A DNA stretch of 64,000 nucleotides from positions 248,001-312,000 of the forward strand of contig NZ_JABBNU010000005.1 in NCBI RefSeq assembly GCF_012926615.1. Reading direction: 5' to 3'. Shown in pieces: positions 36,339 through 45,756 of this stretch (the first letter of the stretch is position 1; each line of letters starts with the position of its first letter). The DNA comes from Marinigracilibium pacificum. Its GTDB lineage: Bacteria; Bacteroidota; Bacteroidia; Cytophagales; Cyclobacteriaceae. The position numbers were made by a program, and so were the translations under genes. A model generated the notes under the pieces. That model was not told the origin of the DNA, did not search any database, and worked only from the letters and a program-made list of their open reading frames with translations.

Positions 36339-36977
36339 ATGAAAATACACACTTTTACTTTTAATCCGTTTTACGAGAACACTTATGTAATCGCAAATAA
36401 CGATGGAGAATGTATAATTATCGATCCGGGTTGCTACGAAATAGAAGAAAAAGATATTCTTGAGAAATTCATTAGTGATAATAACTATACTGTTAAAAGA
36501 TTAATTAATACTCATTGCCATATAGATCATGTTTTAGGAAACAGTTTCGTAAAGAATAAGTATAAAGTTATTCTCGAAGGACACAAAGATGATCAAGAGA
36601 CATTAAAAGCAGTTGAAGCCTACGCGCCTTCTTATGGGTTTTCCAATTATGAAAGCACAGAAATGGATTCATTTTTAAGTGAACATGATGAAATATCTTT
36701 GGGTGATATTACGTTTAAAATTTTATTTGTCCCCGGACATGCACCAGGCCATATCGCTCTCTACAATGAAAAAGAAAAAGTGCTTATAGGCGGAGATGTC
36801 TTATTTAATGGAAGCATAGGGAGAACAGACCTCCCGGGTGGAGATTTTGATACTTTAGCAAATTCAATTAAATCAAAATTCTACACTCTGCCTGATGATG
36901 TCATTGTATATAGTGGACATGGTGATTCAACTACAATAGGAAAAGAAAAAGTGTCAAACCCATTTGTTAAAGCCTGA
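36339..36977 (+). CDS. MBL-fold metallo-hydrolase (glyoxalase II-like)
   Basis: A 212-residue metallo-beta-lactamase-fold hydrolase. The ATG at 36339 starts MKIHTFTFNPFYENTYV; an earlier in-frame ATG at 36315 is less typical. The binuclear metal motif is THCHIDHVLG (about residues 60-69), with FVPGHAPGHIALY, GGDVLFNGSIGRTDLPGG and YSGHGDSTTIG supplying the later ligands. This subset hydrolyses thioesters such as S-lactoylglutathione or related thiols. It is divergent from the FAD enzyme across 56 bp and runs into pssA. Confidence 0.92.
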   Translation: MKIHTFTFNPFYENTYVIANNDGECIIIDPGCYEIEEKDILEKFISDNNYTVKRLINTHCHIDHVLGNSFVKNKYKVILEGHKDDQETLKAVEAYAPSYGFSNYESTEMDSFLSEHDEISLGDITFKILFVPGHAPGHIALYNEKEKVLIGGDVLFNGSIGRTDLPGGDFDTLANSIKSKFYTLPDDVIVYSGHGDSTTIGKEKVSNPFVKA

Positions 36978-36981
36978 TATT

Positions 36982-37689
36982 GTGAATAAAATCATTAAGA
37001 ATATTCCTAACACAATTACTTCACTAAACTTATTTTGTGGAATTGTTGGTATTTCTTTTGCCTTTTCAAACAGACTGGACATAGCTGCATATATGATTTG
37101 GACTGCAGCTATTATGGATTTCTTTGATGGTTTTGCTGCCAGGGCTTTAAAGGTTAGCTCTCCAATAGGAAAAGAACTTGATAGCCTTGCTGATGTTGTT
37201 TCGTTTGGGGTGTTACCAGGCTTTATTATGTATCACCTGATTGATGCTGTAATGATTTATTCCTGGGTGCCTTATCTTTCTGCTTTAATTCCTATTATGT
37301 CGGCAATAAGGTTAGCTAAATTTAATATTGATGATGCTCAAACCCATTCTTTTATTGGTTTACCAACCCCTGCACATGCTCTTTATATCAGTTCATTACC
37401 GTTGATTATCAATAATGCTGATGAAGAATGGGTAAATTGGTTTAGCAACCCTCATTTTCTTATTATCAGTACAGTTTTCTTCTCATTTTTATTGGTGAGC
37501 AAACTTGAATTAATTGCATTTAAATTTAAAACATACGATTGGAAAGCAAACGCCTTTAAATATATGCTTGTATTCTTAAGTATCATTATTTTGATTATTT
37601 TAGGATATAAGGGAATACCATTTATTTTTATTTCGTATATAATAATGTCTGTTCTTGAAAAAAAGCTTTCTTCCAGGACAGAAACTTGA
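36982..37689 (+). CDS. pssA: CDP-diacylglycerol--serine O-phosphatidyltransferase
   Basis: A 235-residue inner-membrane enzyme that makes phosphatidylserine, precursor of phosphatidylethanolamine. The CDP-alcohol signature is DFFDGFAARALKVSS...GKELDSLADVVSFG, with the DG-AR-G-D-D spacing complete. Six to eight hydrophobic helices are present. I took GTG at 36982, which follows the previous stop by 4 bp and gives VNKIIKNIPNTITSLNL; a TTG at 36964 would add six residues and overlap the upstream gene. The decarboxylase psd is not in view. PorU follows after 9 bp. Confidence 0.93.
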   Translation: MNKIIKNIPNTITSLNLFCGIVGISFAFSNRLDIAAYMIWTAAIMDFFDGFAARALKVSSPIGKELDSLADVVSFGVLPGFIMYHLIDAVMIYSWVPYLSALIPIMSAIRLAKFNIDDAQTHSFIGLPTPAHALYISSLPLIINNADEEWVNWFSNPHFLIISTVFFSFLLVSKLELIAFKFKTYDWKANAFKYMLVFLSIIILIILGYKGIPFIFISYIIMSVLEKKLSSRTET

Positions 37690-37698
37690 GATTGAGTG

Positions 37699-40600
37699 AT
37701 GAGGTTGAGATTAGTTTTATATTACTTTTTTATTTTCATATTTTTTCCATTTCTGCTTGAAGCACAAAACGAGCTGCCTGTATCCTTATATTCTGGGAAT
37801 GTCTATAAAGTTTATATTCCTGAAACCGGAATATATAAAATTGACAAGCAATACCTTAACTCAAGTGGGATATCCACAGACGAATTAAAACCTGAGAATA
37901 TTAAAATAATAGCTCTTCCTGGTGGATCACTACCTCAAAAAATTGATGATGCCAATAACCTCCCACAGGAAATCCCTACAAAAATAATTAATGGAGGACT
38001 TACCTTTGAAGACAATACTCAAATATTGTTTTATGCTGAAGGGATCCAAAATCTCACTTACTCTCAAATAACTAATAGAATAAATAATAATAAAAGTGCA
38101 TATGCAGATAGCGCATTTATTTACATTTCTATAAGCAATATTAGTGCTGTTGAAATAGCACAGAGTACCTCAGAAAGTATCCTGACAAATAAAGGTGAGT
38201 GGATCAATGCCAGATCTATTGAAAATGACGAAGCTAAGATTTTATTGTCAGGTAAGAACTGGTATTTTAGTCCTTTATCAAATATTAATGGATCAAAATC
38301 AATAGAATTATCAACAATAAACACTAGTTCTGAATTCTCAGATCATTTATTAATTGATGCTATTAGCTCTGTCACAGGTCCATCATCCTTGGATATATCT
38401 GCTAATGGATCATTGCTGGAAAATATTTCACCTCCGCAAATCTCAAGCTCCACGTATGCTCCTAAAGGGATATATCTAACAAGAGATTATGATTTAGATA
38501 ATTTATCAAATGATAATATAAGCATTAGTTTTTCCTTCACCGGCCAGGGGAATTTTTATGTAGATAGAGCTATTTATTATTCCTTAAACTCTGGAAACCA
38601 TACAAAAGCTAATACAATATCATATGTATCTTCTTCAGGTTATATTGAGGTTAATGAAAACGCACTTATTTGGGATGTTACAAATTGGAATAACGCAATA
38701 GAACTTATACCTAATTGTACAAATGGGTGTAAAATTGATGTTAAAAAAGGACAAAAAATTATTGTTTTTGATCCTTCCATTGCACAAAAACCATCATTTA
38801 TAGCTGAAAAAACAACAATCCCATCACTAAATAGCTCAAGTTTAGATTATATAATTATATCTGACCCTGACCTTATAAATGAATCGCGGAATCTTGCAGA
38901 TTACCGCTCTCAAACTAACAATTTTAATGTTGGCATTATTACTCCCACAGATATTTACAAAGTTTATGGATTAGGCAGAAAAGATGTTACGGCTATTAGA
39001 AATTTCATTCTTCATTCTTATTCTTCAGGAGGGCAACAACTTAAGTATTTACTGCTAGCCGGGAATGCATCTTATGACTTTAGAGGAATTCAGCGCCCAG
39101 GAACAGATATAGTACCTGCCTATCAGTCAAATAATTCTTCAGACCCTGTTTACAGTTATGTATCTGATGATTATTATGGATTTCTTGAAGAAGGTGAAGG
39201 TGAATGGCTTGAGCAATTTAATGAAGGCCATGATATGGAAATTAGCGTGGGAAGAATTCCAACTGATGATCCGGAAGTTTTTAATACATACATTAATAAA
39301 ATCAAGCACTATGAGTCAACATCATTATTAGACACCTCTTCATGGCAAAATCAAGTTGTCATGGTGGCTGATGATGGTGATTTTAACGCCCATATTGCAG
39401 ATATAAATGACCTCAGCTTATTATTACAGCAAGGAGAAAGTTCTTTTGATGTAAAAAAATTAGCTCTTGATGACTACCCACAACAATCCTTACCTAGTGG
39501 ACAAAGGTCGCCTGAATTTAAGCAAGAACTAATTAATACGATTAACAAAGGAGCTCTGATGGTTAACTATACTGGCCATGGTAGAAAACAAGGGTTAGGA
39601 CATGAAGACTTTTTTAATGATGAATCAATTGAGGCTCTTACTAACCTTGATAAACTAACCATTTTTGTTACTGCCACATGTGAATATGGAGGATTTGACT
39701 ACCCTCCTGTTACTCCAGGTGCAGAAAAAATGCTTTTCAACCCCAATGGTGGAGCTATTATAATGCTCACAACCACACGCCCTGTTAGTATTTCGGATAA
39801 CTATAAAGTAAATGAAGCACTAATTGAATCTTTGAGAAAAAAAGAAATTCGCAATATGACCGTCGGTCAATGGTTTACAACGATCAAAAATAACAACCAA
39901 ACCAATAGAGGTAGCAGAGGCTTTATATTAATGGGAGATCCGGCAGTCAAACCAGCCATACCTACGAATGAAATAATTATTGATGAAATTAAAAATCTAT
40001 CAACAAATTCAGATACCCTATCTGCTCTTTCAAAAATAAGAATCTCCGGTAGTATTATCGACTCTCAAACCAACGATGTTGACGATAGCTTTAATGGATT
40101 AATAAATATAAATATCTTTGATCAGCCTGTTTCGAGAACTACTCTTGGAGATGAAAGCAGCCCTTATACATATCAGGCAACAAACAATTATCTTTTTAAA
40201 GGTAAAGCAATAGCTGAAAATGGACAGTTTAGTTTTGAATTCACCGTCTCAAAAAATATCAATTATCAATTTGGAAAAGGAAAGGCTAGTTTTTACAGTA
40301 TTTCTGAAATAGGTACCACAGCATCCGGATTTAATACTGACCTAAAGATTTCGGGTAGTAACCCGGCTCCTGCTAATGATAATACTTCACCGGACGTTAC
40401 TGCATATATTAATAATCCTGAGTTTATCAATGGACAAACAGTAAGCAACAACTCTTTATTTATTGCTGAAGTTTTTGATGAAAACGGTATTAACCTTAGT
40501 AATAGATCATTGGATTTTGGGCCTCATATCATTCTTGATGATACAATTTATTTTGATTTGGTTGAATATTTTACTACAATTGCTGACGATGAGAAGTCAG

Positions 40601-41037
40601 GCCTAATTTCATTACCATTAAAAAATCTGAATTCCGGTGATCATAAATTGAAATTAAGAATAAGAGATAATTTCAATAATCTTTCAACCACGGAACTGGA
40701 ATTTACAGTAAATAATGATAATGGAGTAACAATTCAAAAAGCCTGGAACTATCCAAACCCGGTTAAAGAAGAAACAACATTTGTAATTGAACATAACAGG
40801 GCTGGAGAGACTCTTGATATAACATTAGAAATTTATAGTATTCATGGTGATATAATACTTAGTCACAATGAAACTATTAATAATGCCAGTAATAAAATTG
40901 AACTTTCAACTTTACAAATACCATATAACACCGAAAATTTAAGAAATGGAATATACGTTTATCGTATATTGGTACGTTCTACAAAGGACGGAGCCAAAAA
41001 TGAAATTTATAATCGGATGATTTTACAAAGTTATTAA
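37699..41037 (+). CDS. porU: type IX secretion system sortase PorU
   Basis: A 1112-residue outer-membrane-associated cysteine protease of the gingipain (C25) family, which removes the C-terminal sorting domain of type IX clients and attaches them to the surface. It has a signal peptide ending EAQ (about residue 22) and a large N-terminal beta region. The peptidase domain (about 390-760) contains YLLLAGNASYDFRG, the catalytic His in VNYTGHGRKQGLGHED, and the catalytic Cys in VTATCEYGGFD. A C-terminal Ig-like/tail domain begins WNYPNPVKEE. The start is ATG at 37699; a GTG lies one codon earlier. porV follows 31 bp downstream, the standard pairing. Confidence 0.95.
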   Translation: MRLRLVLYYFFIFIFFPFLLEAQNELPVSLYSGNVYKVYIPETGIYKIDKQYLNSSGISTDELKPENIKIIALPGGSLPQKIDDANNLPQEIPTKIINGGLTFEDNTQILFYAEGIQNLTYSQITNRINNNKSAYADSAFIYISISNISAVEIAQSTSESILTNKGEWINARSIENDEAKILLSGKNWYFSPLSNINGSKSIELSTINTSSEFSDHLLIDAISSVTGPSSLDISANGSLLENISPPQISSSTYAPKGIYLTRDYDLDNLSNDNISISFSFTGQGNFYVDRAIYYSLNSGNHTKANTISYVSSSGYIEVNENALIWDVTNWNNAIELIPNCTNGCKIDVKKGQKIIVFDPSIAQKPSFIAEKTTIPSLNSSSLDYIIISDPDLINESRNLADYRSQTNNFNVGIITPTDIYKVYGLGRKDVTAIRNFILHSYSSGGQQLKYLLLAGNASYDFRGIQRPGTDIVPAYQSNNSSDPVYSYVSDDYYGFLEEGEGEWLEQFNEGHDMEISVGRIPTDDPEVFNTYINKIKHYESTSLLDTSSWQNQVVMVADDGDFNAHIADINDLSLLLQQGESSFDVKKLALDDYPQQSLPSGQRSPEFKQELINTINKGALMVNYTGHGRKQGLGHEDFFNDESIEALTNLDKLTIFVTATCEYGGFDYPPVTPGAEKMLFNPNGGAIIMLTTTRPVSISDNYKVNEALIESLRKKEIRNMTVGQWFTTIKNNNQTNRGSRGFILMGDPAVKPAIPTNEIIIDEIKNLSTNSDTLSALSKIRISGSIIDSQTNDVDDSFNGLININIFDQPVSRTTLGDESSPYTYQATNNYLFKGKAIAENGQFSFEFTVSKNINYQFGKGKASFYSISEIGTTASGFNTDLKISGSNPAPANDNTSPDVTAYINNPEFINGQTVSNNSLFIAEVFDENGINLSNRSLDFGPHIILDDTIYFDLVEYFTTIADDEKSGLISLPLKNLNSGDHKLKLRIRDNFNNLSTTELEFTVNNDNGVTIQKAWNYPNPVKEETTFVIEHNRAGETLDITLEIYSIHGDIILSHNETINNASNKIELSTLQIPYNTENLRNGIYVYRILVRSTKDGAKNEIYNRMILQSY

Positions 41038-41068
41038 CTATATTTAACCTCGAAAAACTCACTTTTAA

Positions 41069-42283
41069 ATGAAAAAAATCCTATTTCTGGTTCCGATATT
41101 ATTATTTGGAGTTAACCACACAGTTTTTTCGCAAGGAGCTATAATTGCCGGACAGGATTCTACCCGAAATGTTATTACTACGGCTGTTCCCTTTCTAACT
41201 ATTGGTCCTGATGCACGCGCTGCAGGGATGGGTGATGCCGGAGGAAGCCTTTCACCAGATATTAATTCTACCTATTGGAATCCTGCCAAGCTAGTATTTG
41301 TAGATGGCGATATGGGATTTTCCTTTTCATATTCTCCATGGCTAAGGAAAATCATTAATGACATGGGTCTATACTACCTTAATGGTTACAAAAAACTTGA
41401 TGATAATAATGCTTTAGGTGCATCATTAAAATACTTTGATTTAGGTGATATACCATTGGCTACGGATGATGGTACAGAATCTGGTACATTCAGTCCTAGA
41501 GAATTTTCAATAGATGTAGTTTATAGTCGTAAATTAAACGAAGGAAGAGGAATTGGTGCATCTTTCAGGTTTATCCATTCAAACCTTTCTGGCAATTTTA
41601 CTAATAGTGCTTTTGATACAAAGCCGGGTACTTCAGTTGCAGTTGATATTGGGTACTACAATGATAAAGAAATCACATTCTTAAGAAAACCAACTAATTG
41701 GAGGTTTGCAGCTTCAATCACTAATATAGGATCAAAAATGACCTATACAAATGATAACAATAGAGATTGGTTACCAACAAACCTTAGAGTAGGGACTTCA
41801 TTTGGAATTGAAATAGATCCTTACAATACCTTCACATTTGCTATTGACTTAAATAAATTAATGGTTCCAACACCACCTATTTATGAAAGGGATGGAAATG
41901 GAAATATCGTCTTTGATCCAAATACAGGAGATCCAATTATTAAGGATGGAAAAGATCCAAACAGAGGATTACTTAGTGGTATGTTTGGATCATTTGCTGA
42001 TGCACCAGGTGGATTTAGTGAAGAAATGAAAGAATTTCAAATTGCCTTTGGTATGGAGTATGCTTATCGAGATGCATTCTTTGCTAGGACTGGTTATTTC
42101 TACGAGAATGAAATGAAAGGTAACAGAAGATACTTCACTTTAGGTCTTGGATTAGAGTATCAAAAATTCGGAATTGATTTTTCATATCTAATCCCAACTA
42201 TTCAAAACCACCCATTGGCTGAAACATTGCGATTTACATTGCAATACAATTTTGACGCAAAAGATTATTCTGAAGAAGACTAA
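41069..42283 (+). CDS. porV: type IX secretion system outer-membrane protein PorV (LptO)
   Basis: A 404-residue outer-membrane barrel of the FadL-like fold. PorV carries clients from the SprA translocon to the PorU sortase. After the signal peptide (1-21, ending FSQ) the family signature is plain: VPFLTIGPDARAAGMGDAG, then STYWNPAKLVF. Amphipathic strands run to the end, with FARTGYFYENEMKGNRRYFTLG cut in two by turns near residue 350. The gene order porU-porV is conserved in Bacteroidota. Length is normal. Confidence 0.95.
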   Translation: MKKILFLVPILLFGVNHTVFSQGAIIAGQDSTRNVITTAVPFLTIGPDARAAGMGDAGGSLSPDINSTYWNPAKLVFVDGDMGFSFSYSPWLRKIINDMGLYYLNGYKKLDDNNALGASLKYFDLGDIPLATDDGTESGTFSPREFSIDVVYSRKLNEGRGIGASFRFIHSNLSGNFTNSAFDTKPGTSVAVDIGYYNDKEITFLRKPTNWRFAASITNIGSKMTYTNDNNRDWLPTNLRVGTSFGIEIDPYNTFTFAIDLNKLMVPTPPIYERDGNGNIVFDPNTGDPIIKDGKDPNRGLLSGMFGSFADAPGGFSEEMKEFQIAFGMEYAYRDAFFARTGYFYENEMKGNRRYFTLGLGLEYQKFGIDFSYLIPTIQNHPLAETLRFTLQYNFDAKDYSEED

Positions 42284-42294
42284 AAATATCTTTC

Positions 42295-43563
42295 ATGCTT
42301 GATAGAACTAAAGCTCCGTATATTAACGATTTAGTTCAGCAGGACATTATCAGAGCACAGGAGGCTTTCATATTTGAGAAAACTCCTGTGTTTTTTGTTC
42401 ATTCTGACAATCAGGAAGCTCTTAAAATAGAGATTATAACTGATTCAGGATCAAAATCTGAAAGTGTCCCGGCTGCAGCTTCAACAACTCTATCCTTATT
42501 AAATGAGGGAACGACTTCCCGAAGTGGCAGTGAAATTTCAGAAGGATTTGATAAACTGGGAGCTTTCACTGACTTTAATAATACTAGTGACAGGCAGCAT
42601 ATTTCATGTTATACACTTGAGAGATTTTTTCCCGAGTGTATTGAAATGTTATCTGATGTATGGCTTAACCCTGCATTTCCAGAGCATGAAATTGAAAGAT
42701 ACCAAAGTCAAAAAGCTGAACAAATAGCACAGCAAAGAAAAAAGAATCAATACAAAGCTGCTGAAATATTTAAGAATTCATTGTTTGGACTGGATCACCC
42801 ATATGGCAGAACAGTTGGTCCGGAAGAATTAAAAGCAGTAACAAGACAAGATTTAATAGATTTTCACCCAACAATGTATAGAAACCCCATCATACTATTG
42901 AGCGGGAAAATTACAGACAGGGTGTTATCTTCTTTACAAGATCATTTAAAGAAAATACCGGTTCAAAAACATACCAATACACCACTACCAAAAGGAAATC
43001 AAACTACTGGTCAAATTGTTATAGATAGGCCAGAAAGCCTTCAATCATCTATCAGGATGGGTCTTCCGGTAATTGATCGTGGTCATGAAGATTACTACAA
43101 ACTGGTCGTAACCAACGAAATTTTTGGAGGATACTTCGGTAGTAGATTAATGAAAAATATCCGCGAAGATAAAGGGTATACATATGGTATTCATTCTCGC
43201 TTGATGCATTTGGAAGAAGCTGGGTACTTAATCATTGGAACAGATGTAGTAAAAGATAAAACTTCTGATACTCTTATTGAAATAAAAAAAGAATTAGAAA
43301 TATTGTCTACTGAAAATGTTCCAGATTCAGAGTTCAGAACCGTTATAAATTACTTGAAAGGCAATTTCATTTCTTCTGTTAATACACCATATGCTCTCAC
43401 TGATAAATTTAAAAGCATATATTTTTTTGGGCTTGATTACAGCTTTTATGATGAATATTTTACTAACCTTGATAAAATCACACCTGAAGATATCAAATCC
43501 ACTGTTAATAAATATCTGCTAAATGATCAATGGACAGAGGTGATTGTTGGAGGGCTAAAATAA
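42295..43563 (+). CDS. M16 family peptidase-like protein, HXXEH-less subunit
   Basis: A 422-residue protein of the pitrilysin/insulinase fold (two similar domains, about 20-215 and 235-422). The zinc motif HXXEH is absent: the matching helix reads TLSLLNEGTT. The Arg/Tyr pair near the C-terminal half, in KNIREDKGYTYGIHS, is kept. In heterodimeric M16B enzymes one subunit carries zinc and the other carries Arg/Tyr. This is the second type, and no zinc-bearing partner is in the window. No signal peptide is seen. It starts 11 bp after porV, so co-expression with the secretion genes is likely. Confidence 0.88.
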   Translation: MLDRTKAPYINDLVQQDIIRAQEAFIFEKTPVFFVHSDNQEALKIEIITDSGSKSESVPAAASTTLSLLNEGTTSRSGSEISEGFDKLGAFTDFNNTSDRQHISCYTLERFFPECIEMLSDVWLNPAFPEHEIERYQSQKAEQIAQQRKKNQYKAAEIFKNSLFGLDHPYGRTVGPEELKAVTRQDLIDFHPTMYRNPIILLSGKITDRVLSSLQDHLKKIPVQKHTNTPLPKGNQTTGQIVIDRPESLQSSIRMGLPVIDRGHEDYYKLVVTNEIFGGYFGSRLMKNIREDKGYTYGIHSRLMHLEEAGYLIIGTDVVKDKTSDTLIEIKKELEILSTENVPDSEFRTVINYLKGNFISSVNTPYALTDKFKSIYFFGLDYSFYDEYFTNLDKITPEDIKSTVNKYLLNDQWTEVIVGGLK

Positions 43564-43577
43564 AGACTGCAAAATTT

Positions 43578-43599
43578 ATATTCTTTTCGCAAAGAATAT
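43578..43599. promoter_or_regulatory. 9-bp inverted repeat with TCGC loop before TPM gene
   Basis: ATATTCTTT (43578-43586) and AAAGAATAT (43591-43599) around TCGC. No T run follows, so it is not a usual terminator. It may be an operator or an mRNA hairpin in the leader of the next gene. Confidence 0.45.
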
Positions 43600-43611
43600 T
43601 ATATTAATACC

Positions 43612-43616
43612 GGAGG
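43612..43616 (+). promoter_or_regulatory. strong Shine-Dalgarno site
   Basis: GGAGG lies 8 bp before the ATG at 43625. Such strong sites are uncommon in Bacteroidota leaders and in this window, and it fixes the start of the TPM gene. Confidence 0.6.
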
Positions 43617-43624
43617 AAAAAGTT

Positions 43625-44407
43625 ATGGCAGGAAAATTGGGTCTTTATCTATTGTTTATTTTATTTTCTTTTTCAACTAGTGCACAAATCAAAGGCTATG
43701 TTTTTGATAATGCGGAGCTATTAAAAAAGAAAGATTTTTCTTCTTTAGAATTTTTTATGAGAGGAATTAATGAAGATAATGGGCCTGAATACGTATTTTA
43801 TTCTATAAACAATTTACTAGGTGAAGATATAAATGAGGTCAGCAGAAGATTATACTCAAATTTAATCGGCAGAAATCCATATATAGATAATGGAGTTTTG
43901 TATGTCTATTCTAAGGAAGATAATCAATTTGCTTTAACTACCGGTGAAGTTTTAAAATGGCATTACGATAAAGCATTTGAAGATAGTATAATAAATATTT
44001 CAAAATCATACTTTTCAAATGAAGATTACTTCAATGGCCTATCAAAAACATTTACTGCACTTTATGATAAATTCAATAACCAAATAAACTGGAACACCTC
44101 ATATAATTCTTTTACAGAGTTGGGTAATGATCTGGGTAGCAGTGAAGGTAAGTTAGTAGAATTTATAGGTATTCCTTTAACTAAAAACTTCACAGTCAGA
44201 CATGATCCAAAAGTATATTCGAGTGATGAATATTATATCAGAATCAAAGGAGATAATGGTAAAGTAATTCGGTTATTTTACACTCTCGATATGCTCGATG
44301 ACATTGAAAGTGTAATTAACTCTTCACAAGTAAGGATAATTGCACGTGTAGGCAGTTTAAAACCTTTTAAGTTTTTGTATGTCGGGAAAAAACCTTTGGA
44401 TCAGTAA
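43625..44407 (+). CDS. TPM-domain protein
   Basis: A 260-residue exported protein with a signal peptide (1-20, ending TSAQ) and a TPM domain (about 22-150): IKGYVFDNAELLKKKDF matches the usual opening, followed by NGVLYVYSKEDNQFALTTGEVL and SYFSNEDYFNGLSK. TPM domains occur in thylakoid TLP18.3 and bacterial envelope proteins; some have phosphatase activity, many only bind partners. The C-terminal 100 residues (from about 160) are beta-rich and not recognised. No second membrane helix is seen, so it is probably periplasmic. It converges with rarA, overlapping by 7 bp. Confidence 0.75.
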   Translation: MAGKLGLYLLFILFSFSTSAQIKGYVFDNAELLKKKDFSSLEFFMRGINEDNGPEYVFYSINNLLGEDINEVSRRLYSNLIGRNPYIDNGVLYVYSKEDNQFALTTGEVLKWHYDKAFEDSIINISKSYFSNEDYFNGLSKTFTALYDKFNNQINWNTSYNSFTELGNDLGSSEGKLVEFIGIPLTKNFTVRHDPKVYSSDEYYIRIKGDNGKVIRLFYTLDMLDDIESVINSSQVRIIARVGSLKPFKFLYVGKKPLDQ

Positions 44408-45687
44408 CCATATTTTTCTCTCCATAATGCTCTCATACGTTTTCTCATTTCATTTTCTCTGGCATTATCTCCAGGTTCATAAAACTTTGTTTTGATAATT
44501 TCTTCCGGAAAATACTCTTCAAAAACAAAGTTATTCTGATAATCGTGGGGATATTTATATGCTTTACCATACCCCAGATCTTTCATTAACTTTGTCGGAG
44601 CATTTCTTAAATTGAGAGGAATAGGTAGGTCTCCTGTCTCTTTAACAAACTTCCGAGCTTCTTTAATTGCTTTATATGAAGCGTTAGATTTTGGAGAGCA
44701 AGCAAGGTAAACAACACATTGTGATAAAATGATTTCCGCTTCGGGATACCCTATTAAGTTTACAGCCTGAAAGGTATTTACCGACATAACCATTGCCGTA
44801 GGATTAGCATTACCTATGTCTTCTGAAGCAAATATCACTAGTCTTCTGGCTATAAACTTCACATCTTCTCCTCCTTCAATCATCCTAGCCAGATAATATA
44901 AAGAGGCATTTGGATCACTCCCTCTCATAGATTTAATAAATGCAGAAATAAGGTCATAATGCTGCTCACCAGATTTATCATAAATGGCCATTTTTTGCTG
45001 GGCTACCTTCATGACTAATTCATCGGTTATTATTACCTTTTCTTCACCAGAAGCATTATTAACAGCTAACTCAAATAAATTTAATAACCTCCTTGCATCA
45101 CCTCCACTGTATTTAAGCAAAGCACCATTTTCCTTAATTTCAATCTCTTTATTTTTTAGCTTGTCATCTTTGGATTTTGCTTTATCAAGTAGAGACAATA
45201 AATCCTCAATAGACAAATGTTTTAAAGTATATACCTGGCATCTGGACAATAAAGCTGCATTCACCTCAAAACTTGGGTTTTCAGTTGTTGCACCAATTAG
45301 TATTATTGTACCCTTCTCCACAGCTGCTAACAAGGCATCTTGCTGAGATTTATTAAACCGGTGAATCTCATCTATAAACAATATTGTTCCTTGTTGCCTT
45401 TTAGCTTTTTCGATTACTTCTCTAACATCTTTAACTCCGGAACTAATGGCGCTAAGCGTATAAAAAGGAAGATTTAATTCGTTACTGATAACTTCCGCTA
45501 TTGTTGTTTTCCCTACACCCGGTGGTCCCCACAAAATCATACTTGGGATAGCATTACGGCTAATAAACCTTGATAAAACTCCATCTTCTCCTACCAAATG
45601 ATCCTGCCCTACAATATCATTTACTTTTACAGGACGCATTCTCTCTGCAAGTGGTTTTTCTGCTTCGAACAACATATTATTTAGCAT
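44401..45687 (-). CDS. rarA: replication-associated recombination protein A (RarA/MgsA)
   Basis: A 428-residue cytoplasmic AAA+ ATPase that acts at stalled replication forks. Walker A is WGPPGVGKTTIAE (about residues 54-66) and Walker B is LFIDEIHRFNKSQQDALL; sensor 1 is GATTENPSFEVN. The C-terminal half has the RarA-specific SLYYLARMIEGGEDVKF and LPIPLNLRNAPTKLMKDLGYGK. Length is typical. ATG at 45687 is used; a second Met is four codons in. It is divergent from the EamA gene. Confidence 0.95.
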   Translation of the reverse strand: MLNNMLFEAEKPLAERMRPVKVNDIVGQDHLVGEDGVLSRFISRNAIPSMILWGPPGVGKTTIAEVISNELNLPFYTLSAISSGVKDVREVIEKAKRQQGTILFIDEIHRFNKSQQDALLAAVEKGTIILIGATTENPSFEVNAALLSRCQVYTLKHLSIEDLLSLLDKAKSKDDKLKNKEIEIKENGALLKYSGGDARRLLNLFELAVNNASGEEKVIITDELVMKVAQQKMAIYDKSGEQHYDLISAFIKSMRGSDPNASLYYLARMIEGGEDVKFIARRLVIFASEDIGNANPTAMVMSVNTFQAVNLIGYPEAEIILSQCVVYLACSPKSNASYKAIKEARKFVKETGDLPIPLNLRNAPTKLMKDLGYGKAYKYPHDYQNNFVFEEYFPEEIIKTKFYEPGDNARENEMRKRMRALWREKYGY

Positions 45688-45715
45688 TTTCTTAAAAAGG
45701 TCTTACGCAATGTAA

Positions 45716-45723
45716 TACATTTG
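45716..45723 (+). promoter_or_regulatory. candidate promoter of the EamA gene (-7 element)
   Basis: TACATTTG is a perfect TAnnTTTG, 33 bp before the ATG at 45757. No TTG at the -33 distance. Confidence 0.4.
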
Positions 45724-45756
45724 CTACAAGTTTAACGAGCCGGGAAAATCAAATTA

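Noticed and set aside
44984-45346. 120-codon plus-strand open frame inside rarA
   Set aside because: Antisense shadow of the AAA+ domain; no motifs, no leader.
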